DNA from: Chryseosolibacter sp964493505
Lineage (GTDB): Bacteria > Bacteroidota > Bacteroidia > Cytophagales > Cyclobacteriaceae
Direction of reading: 5' to 3'
Assembly (NCBI GenBank): GCA_964493505.1
Contig: CAZBNP010000006.1
Span: 124,001 to 188,000 of the forward strand
DNA length: 64,000 nucleotides
In this document: positions 26,894-35,399 of the stretch, piece by piece
How positions within the stretch are numbered: the first letter of the stretch is position 1
Layout: each line of letters begins with the position of its first letter
Notes under the pieces: generated by a model
Database searches by the model: none
Told to the model about the DNA's origin: nothing
Seen by the model: only the letters and a program-made list of their open reading frames with translations
Program-made: the position numbers and the translations under genes

Positions 26894-27959
26894 CGCGGAC
26901 GATCCGTTCAGCCGAACGACCATCCCAAAGCAGCGGAATGGTACCCGCCTTCCACTTGTTGGATAAAATATCCCCGATCGCCGATTTCAGTTGCTCCGGG
27001 TTATCACCCAACAATTTGTTAGTTCCCAACATCACCGTCTCAGGTCTCTCAGTATTATTCCGGAGGGTAAGACAGGGAATACCAAGTACCGTCGTCTCTT
27101 CCTGGACGCCGCCGGAATCTGTAATGACACCACGCGATTCCTTCAGAAGGTAAATGAATTCGAAATAACTCAGCGGTTCCGTCGGGATGATATTCTTCAG
27201 CGAATGTTCGATCTGCGCGAAGTTCTTTGCGGTTCTCGGATGAACCGGAAACACCACCTTCTTTTCTGTTGCCTCATCAATCGCAGTCATGATCCGCGCG
27301 AATTTTTCCGCATCGTCCACGTTCGATGGCCTGTGGAGGGTGAGCAGGAAGTATTCCCTACTTTCCAGACCTTGTGAACGCCATAGTTCCGGTTGCTGAA
27401 GATTCTCCAGGTTGGCATTCAGCGTATCGATCATCGTGTTCCCCACGAAAAAAATTCTTTCCTCGTCTACTCCCGCTTTGAGAAGGTTCTCATTGGCAAC
27501 TTCCGATGTCGTGAAGAAATAGTCGGCGATGGAATCTGTAACGAGACGGTTGATCTCCTCCGGCATCGACATATCGAAAGACCGGATACCACCTTCGACA
27601 TGCGCCACCCGGGTATTGAGTTTTTTTGCGACGATGGTACAGGCCAGCGTGGAAGTCACATCGCCGACAACCACCACGAGGTCGGCAGGATGGGCCACAA
27701 GTTCGCGTTCAAACTCGATCATGATACGGGCCGTTTGTTCCGCTTGCGAGCCGGACCCCGCACCCAAATTGACATCCGGTTCAGGTAGTCGCAGCTGACT
27801 AAAAAAAACTTTGCTCAGTTTATCATCATAATGCTGCCCTGTATGAACCAGCCGGTAGTGCAGGTCGGCGCCATTCGCTTTAGCCGCGTTTACAGCATGA
27901 ATGATGGGCGCGATCTTCATAAAGTTTGGCCGCGCACCTGCGATGAGTGAAAGCTTCAT
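26862..27959 (-). CDS. Non-hydrolysing UDP-GlcNAc 2-epimerase (WecB/WbpI family)
   Basis: A 365-residue enzyme that inverts C2 of a UDP-HexNAc or related UDP-uronate. It starts SLIAGARPNFMKIAPIIHA and has HTGQHYDDKLSKVFF, VVGDVTSTLACTIVAKKL, HVEGGIRSFDMSMPEEINR and DSGGVQEETTVLGIPC, all family signatures. The details fit the WecB branch slightly better than the WbpI branch, so the product could be UDP-ManNAc or the mannuronate epimer of the diacetamido sugar. It overlaps the upstream glycosyltransferase by 4 bp and converges on the heparinase-like gene. Confidence 0.9.
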   Translation of the reverse strand: MKLSLIAGARPNFMKIAPIIHAVNAAKANGADLHYRLVHTGQHYDDKLSKVFFSQLRLPEPDVNLGAGSGSQAEQTARIMIEFERELVAHPADLVVVVGDVTSTLACTIVAKKLNTRVAHVEGGIRSFDMSMPEEINRLVTDSIADYFFTTSEVANENLLKAGVDEERIFFVGNTMIDTLNANLENLQQPELWRSQGLESREYFLLTLHRPSNVDDAEKFARIMTAIDEATEKKVVFPVHPRTAKNFAQIEHSLKNIIPTEPLSYFEFIYLLKESRGVITDSGGVQEETTVLGIPCLTLRNNTERPETVMLGTNKLLGDNPEQLKSAIGDILSNKWKAGTIPLLWDGRSAERIVRVILNLTADRN

Positions 27960-29188
27960 AATTTATCGTATGAACCCAATTGTTCGTCAGACAGAATTTG
28001 CAACATCTGTCGTGCCAGGTTTATCCGGTTGAAGTCGTGTGACATCGTCTGGCAACCCTCCGTAAAAAAATCGCGGTCACTATCAATTTTTTCCTTCATA
28101 AGGCGGAGTTTTGCCAGGAAGTCCTGTTCGTTTTCAGGTTCAAAATAGATTCCGGCGCCATACGACTCGATAATCGACCGTGTCTCACCGTTAACGCCGA
28201 GTAAAACCGGGATATTCATTGCCACCGACTCAAATACCTTGGAGGGTATCACCGATTCGAATGTCGACGATTTTCGCAAAGGAACCAAAGCAACATCAAT
28301 AAAGGAAAGATATGATACGATCTCCGATTTCACGACCGGATCAACGAAAGTCACATTTGTCAGATGAAGTTCTTCTACAATCCTTATCAGGCTTCCTTTT
28401 TCCGCACCATCGCCAATAAATACGAAATGGAATCGCGCATCATTCAACGCGGCAATACTTCTGATGATAAAGTCAAGGCTGTGAGCAAGACCGTGGGTTC
28501 CTGTGTACCCCACAATCGTTTTGTCCGGGATGCCGAGAGCTCGCATCAGTCCCAGATTGCGGGAAGTGGGCGCGTACACAGAGAGATCAACGCCGTTCTT
28601 GATAACGAAAATCTTGTCAGGAGGCACTCCTCTCCCCACGAGATTTGCTTTGAAGGAATCGGTTACAACTACGACTCTCCAGGCGCTCTTATACAAATGA
28701 AGTTCAATTTTTTCCAGAAGGGAGATCGCCCAACCTGCTGACGCGGCTCCCACGGCTACAATAGACTCGGGCCAGATGTCTCTGACCTCCATAACCCAAC
28801 GCTTCCGCTTAAAGAGTCCGAGAGCGCAACCCGAGAGAGCCGTAAAAAACTGTGGCGATGTAGCAACGATCAAGTCACACTTTACAAACAAACCGGCAAG
28901 GAAGCAGGTTACAGCAAAACTCAGAAAATCGAGAGATCTTCGGAATGTCCCGCTATTGGCAGTCACATAGCTCCACACGCGGATCACCCTGATGCCATCC
29001 ATGTAACTGACCTCTTTCCATCGGTTCTTGTAACCCTCGAAGACCTCTCCCTTAGGGAAATTCGGGAAGCAAGTTATTACCGTAACCTCGGCGCCCTGTT
29101 TGACCCACTCCCTGCAATGTTCAAACGTTCGCGTAGCAGGCGCGTTGTACTCGGGAGGAAAGTTGTCAGTTAGGAACAGTATTCTCAT
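27956..29188 (-). CDS. Glycosyltransferase family 4, WbuB-like
   Basis: A 410-residue GT-B enzyme. The N-terminal block LFLTDNFPPEYNAPATRTFEH and VMEVRDIWPESIVAVGA are typical of WbuB-like transferases. The C-terminal half has YTGTHGLAHSLDFI and VALVPLRKSSTFESVIPSKVFE, the donor-binding region of GT4. WbuB-type enzymes often transfer aminosugars such as N-acetylfucosamine, but the FucNAc synthesis genes are not in the window. The next gene on this strand is the WecB-like epimerase, overlapping by 4 bp. Confidence 0.9.
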   Translation of the reverse strand: MRILFLTDNFPPEYNAPATRTFEHCREWVKQGAEVTVITCFPNFPKGEVFEGYKNRWKEVSYMDGIRVIRVWSYVTANSGTFRRSLDFLSFAVTCFLAGLFVKCDLIVATSPQFFTALSGCALGLFKRKRWVMEVRDIWPESIVAVGAASAGWAISLLEKIELHLYKSAWRVVVVTDSFKANLVGRGVPPDKIFVIKNGVDLSVYAPTSRNLGLMRALGIPDKTIVGYTGTHGLAHSLDFIIRSIAALNDARFHFVFIGDGAEKGSLIRIVEELHLTNVTFVDPVVKSEIVSYLSFIDVALVPLRKSSTFESVIPSKVFESVAMNIPVLLGVNGETRSIIESYGAGIYFEPENEQDFLAKLRLMKEKIDSDRDFFTEGCQTMSHDFNRINLARQMLQILSDEQLGSYDKL

Positions 29189-29198
29189 CTACTCAGCG

Positions 29199-29227
29199 CA
29201 AAACTAGTTATGGTAACGACGTCACAA
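29199..29227 (-). promoter_or_regulatory. Bacteroidota promoter for the minus-strand GT4/2-epimerase pair
   Basis: On the minus strand TAGTTTTG (29199-29206) fits TAnnTTTG and is preceded by TTG (29225-29227) with an 18-bp spacer. It ends 11 bp before the ATG at 29188, so the leader would be very short. Confidence 0.6.
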
Positions 29228-29344
29228 TACAAATACCGGGAGCAGTCGTTGAAGGAGCTTGAAGTCATTAGACACAGGTAAAACGGTTTTGGTTGGATCA
29301 CGTATAATATTCATACAATCAGGCAACGGATCCTATTTCTTTGC

Positions 29345-29352
29345 TATTTTTG
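29345..29352 (+). promoter_or_regulatory. Bacteroidota -7 promoter element (TATTTTTG)
   Basis: TATTTTTG fits TAnnTTTG and lies 18 bp before the ATG at 29371. No clear TTG lies at the -33 position, so support is from the -7 box and its distance from the gene. Confidence 0.5.
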
Positions 29353-29370
29353 CTCCTTATTCCATGAACC

Positions 29371-30417
29371 ATGGCTACCCACCTAGCGGCCGCAATTACA
29401 TCGTTCGTTATTTGCTTCTTGATGATTCCCGTAATCATAAAATTCTCCATGGCGAAGAATTTACTCGATATTCCAGGACGTCGAAAAATTCACAAGAAAG
29501 TGACGCCATCGCTGGGTGGTATCGCGATCTTCTTCGGGTTTTCCATTGCCTCGCTAATATGGGTTGATCTTTCCACCTGGTCAGAGATCAAATGGATCCT
29601 CGTGGCGCTCTTTGTTATCTTTTTTATCGGCGTCCGGGATGACCTTATACCCCTGCGCGCGAGTCTCAAACTTATCGGGCAGATTCTTGCCGCAACAGTG
29701 CTCGTACTTTTTTTTGATCTCAGACTGGGATCGCTCTATGGGATGTTCGGAGTCTTCGCGATTCCGGAATGGATCGGCAACATACTCACGATAGTAACTA
29801 TCATTGCGATCACCAATTCCTTCAATCTCATCGACGGACTCGATGGATTGGCAGGTACGATTTCCATCGTAGCGCTCTCTTGCTTTGGTGTATGGTTTTA
29901 TCTCGTGGGTGAGACAACGTTTGCAATCCTCGCCTTCACCATGATCGGCGCGATCCTTGCCTTTCTGATCTTTAACTGGGACCCCTCCGAAGTATTCATG
30001 GGCGACACCGGCGCGCTGGTCATAGGCATGCTCCTTGCCATTATGGTCATCTTTTTTATTAATATCAACTTCTATCTCCCAACCGATTCGCCCTACCGGT
30101 TCGCCTCATCGGTTGCTACGGCGGTAAGTTTTATCGCCATTCCCCTGATCGATACCTCTCGCATCATGATCCTCAGGCTACTTAAAGGCAAATCACCTTT
30201 CAAGCCGGATAAAAGTCACATTCATCACACCATCATGCGTCTTGGCAAAACACATAGCCAGACAACCATTATCCTGGTAGGCCTGCACGTGTTTTACATC
30301 GGCATGGCGATTCTGTTTCGCGACCTGGCGGAGCGATATGTCTTCCTGGCTATCGTGGGGCTCTCGGTTATCCTCAGCGTTACGCTCGACCTCCTTGTTC
30401 AGCGAAAAAAAATGTGA
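29371..30417 (+). CDS. Polyprenyl-phosphate sugar-1-phosphate transferase (WecA/WbpL-like)
   Basis: This enzyme starts a repeat unit by moving a sugar-1-phosphate from a UDP-sugar to undecaprenyl phosphate. The 348-residue protein has about ten to eleven membrane segments. The family's cytoplasmic motifs are present: GVRDDLIPLRASLK (Asp-Asp), ITNSFNLIDGLDGLAG, VFMGDTGALVIG and the His motif SHIHHTIMR near residue 289. It is the likely initiating enzyme for the cluster at 8418-29188, which lacks another one. The ATG at 29371 follows a -7 promoter element closely. Confidence 0.93.
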   Translation: MATHLAAAITSFVICFLMIPVIIKFSMAKNLLDIPGRRKIHKKVTPSLGGIAIFFGFSIASLIWVDLSTWSEIKWILVALFVIFFIGVRDDLIPLRASLKLIGQILAATVLVLFFDLRLGSLYGMFGVFAIPEWIGNILTIVTIIAITNSFNLIDGLDGLAGTISIVALSCFGVWFYLVGETTFAILAFTMIGAILAFLIFNWDPSEVFMGDTGALVIGMLLAIMVIFFININFYLPTDSPYRFASSVATAVSFIAIPLIDTSRIMILRLLKGKSPFKPDKSHIHHTIMRLGKTHSQTTIILVGLHVFYIGMAILFRDLAERYVFLAIVGLSVILSVTLDLLVQRKKM

Positions 30418-30437
30418 AAGAAATCCTTGAATAGACC

Positions 30438-30445
30438 TATTTTTG
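30438..30445 (+). promoter_or_regulatory. Bacteroidota -7 promoter element for pheS (TATTTTTG)
   Basis: TATTTTTG fits TAnnTTTG and ends 18 bp before the pheS ATG at 30464. No TTG is found at the proper -33 distance. Confidence 0.5.
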
Positions 30446-30463
30446 CCCTTCACCATTTTTCAC

Positions 30464-31495
30464 ATGCAGGAACGTATCGAAACATTACTCCGGGAAGTCA
30501 AAGAATTTGCAGCGGAAAACCGGCAGAACCTGGAAACTTTCCGGCTGAAATTCATCAGCAAGAAAGGCGAGATCTCCGAACTGTTTGAAGAACTCAAAAA
30601 ACTTCCCCCGGAAGCCAAAAAACAGTCGGGAAAGATTCTCAACGACCTGAAAAAAGCGGCGGAAGCTAAATTCAGCGAATTATCGCAATCGCTTGAGGCG
30701 GTCGCGGAACAATCAGCCGATATAGACCTCACCCTTCCACCCATTCCCAACAAGACCGGGAACCTCCACCCGCTGACGCTGACAAAATACCGCATCATCG
30801 AAATATTCGAACGCCTGGGCTTCAACGTCGCCGACGGACCCGAAATCGAAGACGACTGGCATAACTTCTCGGCGTTGAACTTCCCGCCAAACCACCCGGC
30901 GCGGGAAATGCAGGATACTTTCTTTATCGAAAAGTCTGATGGAGAGGGTGGCGATATGCTGCTGAGAACGCATACGTCCAATGTGCAGATACGGCTGCTC
31001 GAAAATCAAAAGCCTCCCGTTCGGGCTATCATGCCGGGAAGGGTCTACCGCAACGAGGCGATCTCGGCGCGTGCACACTGTTTCTTCCACCAGGTTGAGG
31101 GTCTTTACGTCGATCGCAATGTGAGTTTCGCCGACCTGAAACAAACGCTGTTTCATTTCGCGAAAGAAATGTACGGCAAGGACATACAACTCCGTCTCCG
31201 CCCTTCGTTCTTTCCTTTTACTGAACCCAGCGCGGAAATCGATGTAACTTGCCTGATCTGCAAAGGGGCGGGCTGTGTAGTCTGCAAACGCAGCGGATGG
31301 GTGGAGATCGCCGGCGCGGGAATGGTTCATCCGAACGTACTCCGGCACTGCGGCATCGACCCGGAAGAATATACAGGCTTCGCTTTCGGCATGGGTATCG
31401 AACGCGTCACCCAGCTGCGCTACCAGGTGAATGACCTGCGATTGTATTCAGAGAATGATATACGGTTCCTGAAACAGTTTCAGGGCGTTGTTTAG
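30464..31495 (+). CDS. pheS: Phenylalanyl-tRNA synthetase alpha subunit
   Basis: The catalytic subunit of the class II (alpha-beta)2 enzyme that charges tRNA-Phe. The 343-residue protein has an N-terminal coiled coil (residues 1-90) that binds tRNA, then the class II core with GFNVADGPEIEDDWHNFSAL, motif 2 GRVYRNEAISARAHCFFHQ, and motif 3 GFAFGMGIERVTQLRY. A CxxC...CxxC insertion (CLICKGAGCVVCK) matches PheS. I chose the ATG at 30464; the frame extends upstream to a TTG within the promoter element. pheT is not next to it. Confidence 0.96.
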   Translation: MQERIETLLREVKEFAAENRQNLETFRLKFISKKGEISELFEELKKLPPEAKKQSGKILNDLKKAAEAKFSELSQSLEAVAEQSADIDLTLPPIPNKTGNLHPLTLTKYRIIEIFERLGFNVADGPEIEDDWHNFSALNFPPNHPAREMQDTFFIEKSDGEGGDMLLRTHTSNVQIRLLENQKPPVRAIMPGRVYRNEAISARAHCFFHQVEGLYVDRNVSFADLKQTLFHFAKEMYGKDIQLRLRPSFFPFTEPSAEIDVTCLICKGAGCVVCKRSGWVEIAGAGMVHPNVLRHCGIDPEEYTGFAFGMGIERVTQLRYQVNDLRLYSENDIRFLKQFQGVV

Positions 31496-31497
31496 GT

Positions 31498-31600
31498 GCC
31501 GGGTTCTGGGTTTGGAGGGACATACGAGTCCCCACTTTGTCAACTGTTCATTTGTCAACTGTCAACGTTAAACCAGTTCCTCCTTTGCTTTTATGCCAAA
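31498..31600. repeat. Degenerate intergenic module downstream of pheS
   Basis: Non-coding gap with GGGTTCTGGGTTT near the start, repeated TGTCAACTG-like words in the middle, and ACCAGTTCCTCCTTTG at 31572-31587. The last 16 bases are identical to 42881-42896, in a gap of the same layout after ruvX. No hairpin or promoter was found that explains it. Confidence 0.55.
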
Positions 31601-32035
31601 ATGAACCATCGCATCTTATACATAATAATATTCGCATTGGCTGGATGCCGGCCCGATCTCTCTGACGATGCTATTCCGTGGCAGCCGTTCGACGTTATTC
31701 AACTCAACCTGAATTTACCGGAATACATTAATCTCAAGACGGATGGTGGGTACAAGGTCCTCGATGACGCGGGTGTAAGGGGAATCATCCTCTACCGCCA
31801 AAACGCATCGCAGTTTATCGCCTACGAACGGAATTGTTCCTTTGAGCCCAACAGCGCATGTGCAACGGTAGAGGTACACGTATCTACTCTTTTTCTGTTC
31901 TGCGCTTGTTGTTCATCCAACTTCGACTTCGCCACCGGGCTCCCTACCAGCGGCCCGGCCTGGCGCCCGCTGCGGCGTTACTATACTTCGGTCAACGGCT
32001 CTACGCTTACTATTACCGATGAGGTAGTTGAATAG
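31601..32035 (+). CDS. Small lipoprotein with a degenerate Rieske-like domain
   Basis: A 144-residue protein with a lipoprotein signal peptide (FALAGC, Cys16 lipidated). The C-terminal half follows the layout of a Rieske [2Fe-2S] domain: first box NCSFEP (Cys79, Phe81 where His is expected), second box CACCSSNFD (Cys101, Cys104 where His is expected), then GLPTSGPAWRPLRRY, a typical Rieske C-terminal stretch. With both histidine ligands replaced, a normal Rieske cluster is unlikely. Two extra cysteines (Cys87, Cys103) remain. The ATG at 31601 gives the lipobox at the correct distance; the frame extends upstream through the repeat module. Function unknown. Confidence 0.75.
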   Translation: MNHRILYIIIFALAGCRPDLSDDAIPWQPFDVIQLNLNLPEYINLKTDGGYKVLDDAGVRGIILYRQNASQFIAYERNCSFEPNSACATVEVHVSTLFLFCACCSSNFDFATGLPTSGPAWRPLRRYYTSVNGSTLTITDEVVE

Positions 32036-32053
32036 GGTTCGGCACCCAAAACC

Positions 32054-33019
32054 TTAAACCAACCTTCCGATAATCTCATCGACACTGATCCCTTCAGCTT
32101 CGGCTTTGAAGTTCCGCACGATGCGGTGGCGCAAGACAGGTTTCGCGATAGCCTGAACATCCTCTATATCAGGTGAGTACCTACCGTTGAGCAGCGCATT
32201 GCATTTCGCCCCGAGAACCAGATACTGCGACGCACGCGGACCAGCACCCCATTCGAGATAGTCATTGGCAATAGAAGATCCCCCTTCAGCACCCGGCCGC
32301 GTTTTGTTGGCAAGCGTCACGGCATACTCGACAACATTGTCGGGAACAGGCACGCGACGGACGAGATGCTGAAACGCTGCGATGTCGTCGCCGGTCAAGA
32401 CTTTGTTTACCGTGCTGGTTTCGTCAGACGTGGTGATCTTGACTACTTCAACCTCATCCTTGAATGATGGATAGGTCAAAAGGATATTGAACATGAAGCG
32501 GTCGAGCTGTGCTTCGGGCAGCGGGTAAGTTCCTTCCTGCTCGATGGGATTCTGCGTTGCAAGAACGAAAAAAGGCCGCGGAAGTTCGTAGCGCATTCCC
32601 GCAATGGTTACTGCCGACTCCTGCATGGACTCAAGCAGCGCCGCCTGCGTCTTTGGCGGCGTGCGGTTGATCTCATCAGCGAGTACGATGTTAGCGAATA
32701 TCGGACCTCTTACAAACTTGAAGTTTCGTTCCTTATCCATTGTCTCTGCCCCCACAATGTCTGACGGCATCAGGTCTGGAGTGAACTGGATGCGCTTGAA
32801 CTGAAGATCCAGCGCGGTTGCGATAGTATGTACCAGTAATGTTTTCGCCAGCCCGGGTACACCGACCAACAGGGAGTGACCCTGGCAAAAGATCGCTATC
32901 AGTACCTGCCGCACCACCTCTTCCTGCCCGATAACAACCTTGGAGATTTCCGCCGTGAGCTGCTGAAAGGAGGTGGCGAGTGCGTTGGCCGCCTCGACCT
33001 CCGATGAATATTTTGTCAT
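32054..33019 (-). CDS. MoxR-family AAA+ ATPase
   Basis: A cytoplasmic AAA+ ATPase of the MoxR group, chaperone-like proteins that help assemble metalloenzymes or von Willebrand-domain proteins. The 321-residue protein has Walker A GVPGLAKT, Walker B IVLADEINR followed by TPPKTQAALLESMQE, and sensor 1 VLATQNP. I chose the ATG at 33019 (TKYSSEVEAANA); the GTG at 33052 would add 11 residues. The usual neighbours (DUF58 and VWA genes) are not adjacent here, but a VWA protein gene lies at 61546. Confidence 0.9.
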   Translation of the reverse strand: MTKYSSEVEAANALATSFQQLTAEISKVVIGQEEVVRQVLIAIFCQGHSLLVGVPGLAKTLLVHTIATALDLQFKRIQFTPDLMPSDIVGAETMDKERNFKFVRGPIFANIVLADEINRTPPKTQAALLESMQESAVTIAGMRYELPRPFFVLATQNPIEQEGTYPLPEAQLDRFMFNILLTYPSFKDEVEVVKITTSDETSTVNKVLTGDDIAAFQHLVRRVPVPDNVVEYAVTLANKTRPGAEGGSSIANDYLEWGAGPRASQYLVLGAKCNALLNGRYSPDIEDVQAIAKPVLRHRIVRNFKAEAEGISVDEIIGRLV

Positions 33020-33133
33020 GTATAGCTGGTTTGCCTTCCCCGGTTCAAACACGATGTCTGCTTCCCGAAAATAAGAAAGATTCTAAAATTATACCCGCCG
33101 TGATGAACCGGGAGAATCCGCCAAACGGCAGGT

Positions 33134-33688
33134 CTACACCGTCATTATTTCGGCTTCCTTCTTCTTCAACTGTGCATCAATCTTAGCGATGAACTCATCG
33201 GTAAGTTTCTGCACTCCCTCTTCCGCTCGTTTCACATCATCTTCGGAAACACCCTTCACCTTCTTGAGTTGTTCGTTCGTCTCTTTCCGGATATTCCTGA
33301 CACTTATCCTGCCATGCTCGCCCTCCTGTCCGGCCTGTTTCACAAGCTGTTTTCTCCGCTCTTCGGTGAGCATCGGAATATTGATGATGATCTGCTGACC
33401 ATCATTCTGCGGGTTAAGCCCGAGGTTGGCGTTAAGAATACCTTTTTCGATTTCCGGAATGAGTCCCTTTTCCCAGGGTTTGATAAAGATCGTCCGGGCA
33501 TCAGGTGTCGTCATAGACGCAACCTGAGTGAGCGGTGTCATGGCACCGTAGTATGAAACCTGCACCCCGTCGAGCATCGCGGGATTTGCCTTACCTGCCC
33601 TGATCCTGGAAAGTTCTGCGGACAGGTGGTTAAGGGCTTTATTCATAAGATCCCGGGCTTCGTCAAGATGTAAATCAAGCTCGTCCAT
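33134..33688 (-). CDS. frr: Ribosome recycling factor
   Basis: Splits post-termination ribosomes together with EF-G. The 184-residue protein has the expected length, with the family block LSRIRAGKANPAMLDGVQVSYYG in the first 50 residues and RVSNIRKE-like ISVRNIRKETNEQLKK near residue 130. It is downstream of pyrH on the same strand (105 bp gap), the common pyrH-frr order. Confidence 0.97.
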   Translation of the reverse strand: MDELDLHLDEARDLMNKALNHLSAELSRIRAGKANPAMLDGVQVSYYGAMTPLTQVASMTTPDARTIFIKPWEKGLIPEIEKGILNANLGLNPQNDGQQIIINIPMLTEERRKQLVKQAGQEGEHGRISVRNIRKETNEQLKKVKGVSEDDVKRAEEGVQKLTDEFIAKIDAQLKKKEAEIMTV

Positions 33689-33793
33689 AGCGTAAAATGG
33701 TTACGTAAATATAGAAATTGTTTGCAGGAACCGGTCAGTGGTAAATGCTGAACCCAGGATCACAGGAGTGATTTTGCCTGACTTGTTCCGGAT

Positions 33794-34504
33794 CTAACTG
33801 ATCAATGTTCCGGCCTTTTCTCCCTTAACAACCTTCAGCAGATTACCCCTCTTGTTCACGTCAAAAACAATGATCGGTAATTTGTTCTCCATACAGAGTG
33901 TGAAGGCAGTCATATCCATGATATTGAGATTCTTTTCGTAGGCCTCCTGGAACGACAGGGTCTCGTATCGCGTAGCAGTGGGCACTTTTTCAGGATCAGC
34001 TGAATATACCCCATCAACCCGGGTACCCTTGAGCACCACGCTACATTGTGTTTCTATCGCGCGCAGGCTGGCCGTTGAGTCGGTGGTAAAATAGGGGTTT
34101 CCTATACCCGCGCCGAAGATCACGATCCTTCCTTTTTCGAGATGTCGTATAGCGCGGCGCCTGATAAACGGTTCGCATACCTGCTCCATCTTGATGCCGG
34201 ACATCAGGCGGGTGTAAAGTCCGTGGCGTTCCAATGCACTCTGCAACGCCATACCATTGATAACAGTCGCGAGCATTCCCATGTAATCGCCCTGTACGCG
34301 ATCTATTCCGAGTGTTTCGGCCTGGCCACCACGGAAAATATTACCACCACCGATCACAATCGCTACCTCCACGCCTTGTTCAGCAACAGCCTGGATGTCG
34401 TCGCAGTATTGCTCAAGCATATCCGGGCTGATATTGGTGCTCTTCGAAGCCCCTTGTAACGACTCTCCACTCAATTTGAGTAGAATACGCTTGTATTTGA
34501 CCAT
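33794..34504 (-). CDS. pyrH: UMP kinase
   Basis: Phosphorylates UMP to UDP; an amino-acid-kinase-fold hexamer in the cytoplasm. With the ATG at 34504 (VKYKRILLKLSGES) the protein is 236 residues, the family length. Diagnostic blocks are IVIGGGNIFRGG, GRIVIFGAGIGNPYFTTDST and KGTRVDGVYSADPEK. The frame extends to an ATG at 34558, giving an 18-residue acidic extension that lies closer to a -7 promoter element; this start cannot be excluded. Confidence 0.96.
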   Translation of the reverse strand: MVKYKRILLKLSGESLQGASKSTNISPDMLEQYCDDIQAVAEQGVEVAIVIGGGNIFRGGQAETLGIDRVQGDYMGMLATVINGMALQSALERHGLYTRLMSGIKMEQVCEPFIRRRAIRHLEKGRIVIFGAGIGNPYFTTDSTASLRAIETQCSVVLKGTRVDGVYSADPEKVPTATRYETLSFQEAYEKNLNIMDMTAFTLCMENKLPIIVFDVNKRGNLLKVVKGEKAGTLIS

Positions 34505-34580
34505 AGATTTCTGAGGATCGTTTTCCTGATTTACGTCGATTTCAACCTCCTTTTGCATCCGGAATTATTTTCGAATCGTG

Positions 34581-34588
34581 CAAATATA
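34581..34588 (-). promoter_or_regulatory. Bacteroidota -7 promoter element upstream of pyrH (TATATTTG)
   Basis: On the minus strand TATATTTG fits TAnnTTTG. It lies 22 bp upstream of the ATG at 34558 and 76 bp upstream of the ATG at 34504. The -33 box is not clear. Confidence 0.45.
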
Positions 34589-34603
34589 GGGAAGTAATAA
34601 AAC

Positions 34604-35107
34604 TTAGACAGGGCTAAATTCAATCAACACCTGATTTTTTTCGACACCCTCGCCCATAGTTACCTTGACGGATTGCACAACCGCATCGCCCGGTGCCTTG
34701 ATAATGTTCTCCATCTTCATTGCCTCCAGCACCAGCAAGGTATCGCCCGCCTTGACGGCATCGCCATCCTTCACCATGAGCGCGATGATGAGACCCGGCA
34801 TGGGCGCCCGCACAAGGTTCACCCGCGCTCCGCTATTCGAATTCATGCCCATCTTTTCCAGCAGTGCATCAAGCTTATCCTTCAGGACTAAAGGATAGCT
34901 GCGGCCATTTACCTTTACAGTCAGGTGCTTTCCGGTATCATCAATATCGACAATCTCTACCCGGAAGCCGCGCTCGCCCATCATTACATGAAAATAGCCA
35001 TCGTAAATAGCGGCAATATCACATGAAACCGACTTTCCATTGACCATGAGTGCGTCATTGGCAACAGTGATTTCGAAGGTGTGCTCCCCTGCCCGGACGG
35101 TGTACAT
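34604..35107 (-). CDS. Biotin carboxyl carrier protein
   Basis: A 167-residue protein with a C-terminal biotinyl domain: the biotinylated lysine is Lys131 in EAMKMEN, preceded by RAPMPGLIIALMVKDGDAVKAGD. The N-terminal 80 residues form a beta-rich region (YTVRAGEHTFEITVANDALMV). This layout matches the carrier subunit of acyl-CoA carboxylases (propionyl- or methylmalonyl-type) rather than AccB of fatty-acid synthesis. The carboxylase partners are not in the window. Confidence 0.88.
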   Translation of the reverse strand: MYTVRAGEHTFEITVANDALMVNGKSVSCDIAAIYDGYFHVMMGERGFRVEIVDIDDTGKHLTVKVNGRSYPLVLKDKLDALLEKMGMNSNSGARVNLVRAPMPGLIIALMVKDGDAVKAGDTLLVLEAMKMENIIKAPGDAVVQSVKVTMGEGVEKNQVLIEFSPV

Positions 35108-35206
35108 AGAGCGCTAATTAACGATTAAAGATTCAAAATTCAAGGTTGAAGATGGGAAGCCGCATGCGCAGAACTATCCAACCCCATGCGAAGCGTCGAT
35201 CGTGAA

Positions 35207-35238
35207 TTTGATTCCTCGATCTTAAATCTGTACCTTTG
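35207..35238 (+). promoter_or_regulatory. Bacteroidota promoter upstream of the TPP riboswitch
   Basis: TTTG at 35207-35210 (TTG 35208-35210) and TACCTTTG at 35231-35238 match the -33 TTG and -7 TAnnTTTG boxes with a 20-bp spacer. It lies directly before the riboswitch. Confidence 0.75.
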
Positions 35239-35250
35239 CGTCATCCTCAC

Positions 35251-35349
35251 CGTTTTGGAGAGGAAGGGGGTGCCTAAAAATAACGGGCTGAGATTATACC
35301 CATTGAACCTGATGCCGGTAATGCGGCCGAAGGGAGGCAAGGTTAAACG
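35251..35349 (+). ncRNA. TPP riboswitch (THI element)
   Basis: The core motifs of the thiamine pyrophosphate aptamer are visible in order: GGGGGTGCC (about 35266-35274), CTGAGA (35288-35293), TACCC, GAACCTGATGCCGGTAATG and GGCCGAAGGGA. The arms GGGTG/ACCC and GCCG/CGGC give the two sensor helices. CGTTTT at the start can pair with AAACG at the end. No U-run terminator follows; the segment before the ATG contains palindromes (ACCTGCAGGT, GGTTTAAACC), so control of translation start is likely. It precedes a TonB-dependent receptor gene. Confidence 0.9.
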
Positions 35350-35399
35350 TGTACGCAGTGTATTCCCCTGTACCTGCAGGTTTAAACCATTTTTCAATC

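Noticed and set aside
26862..29188. L-FucNAc synthesis genes (WbjD-WbuB type pair)
   Set aside because: The 2-epimerase resembles WecB more than WbjD, and the required FnlA/FnlB-type enzymes are absent.
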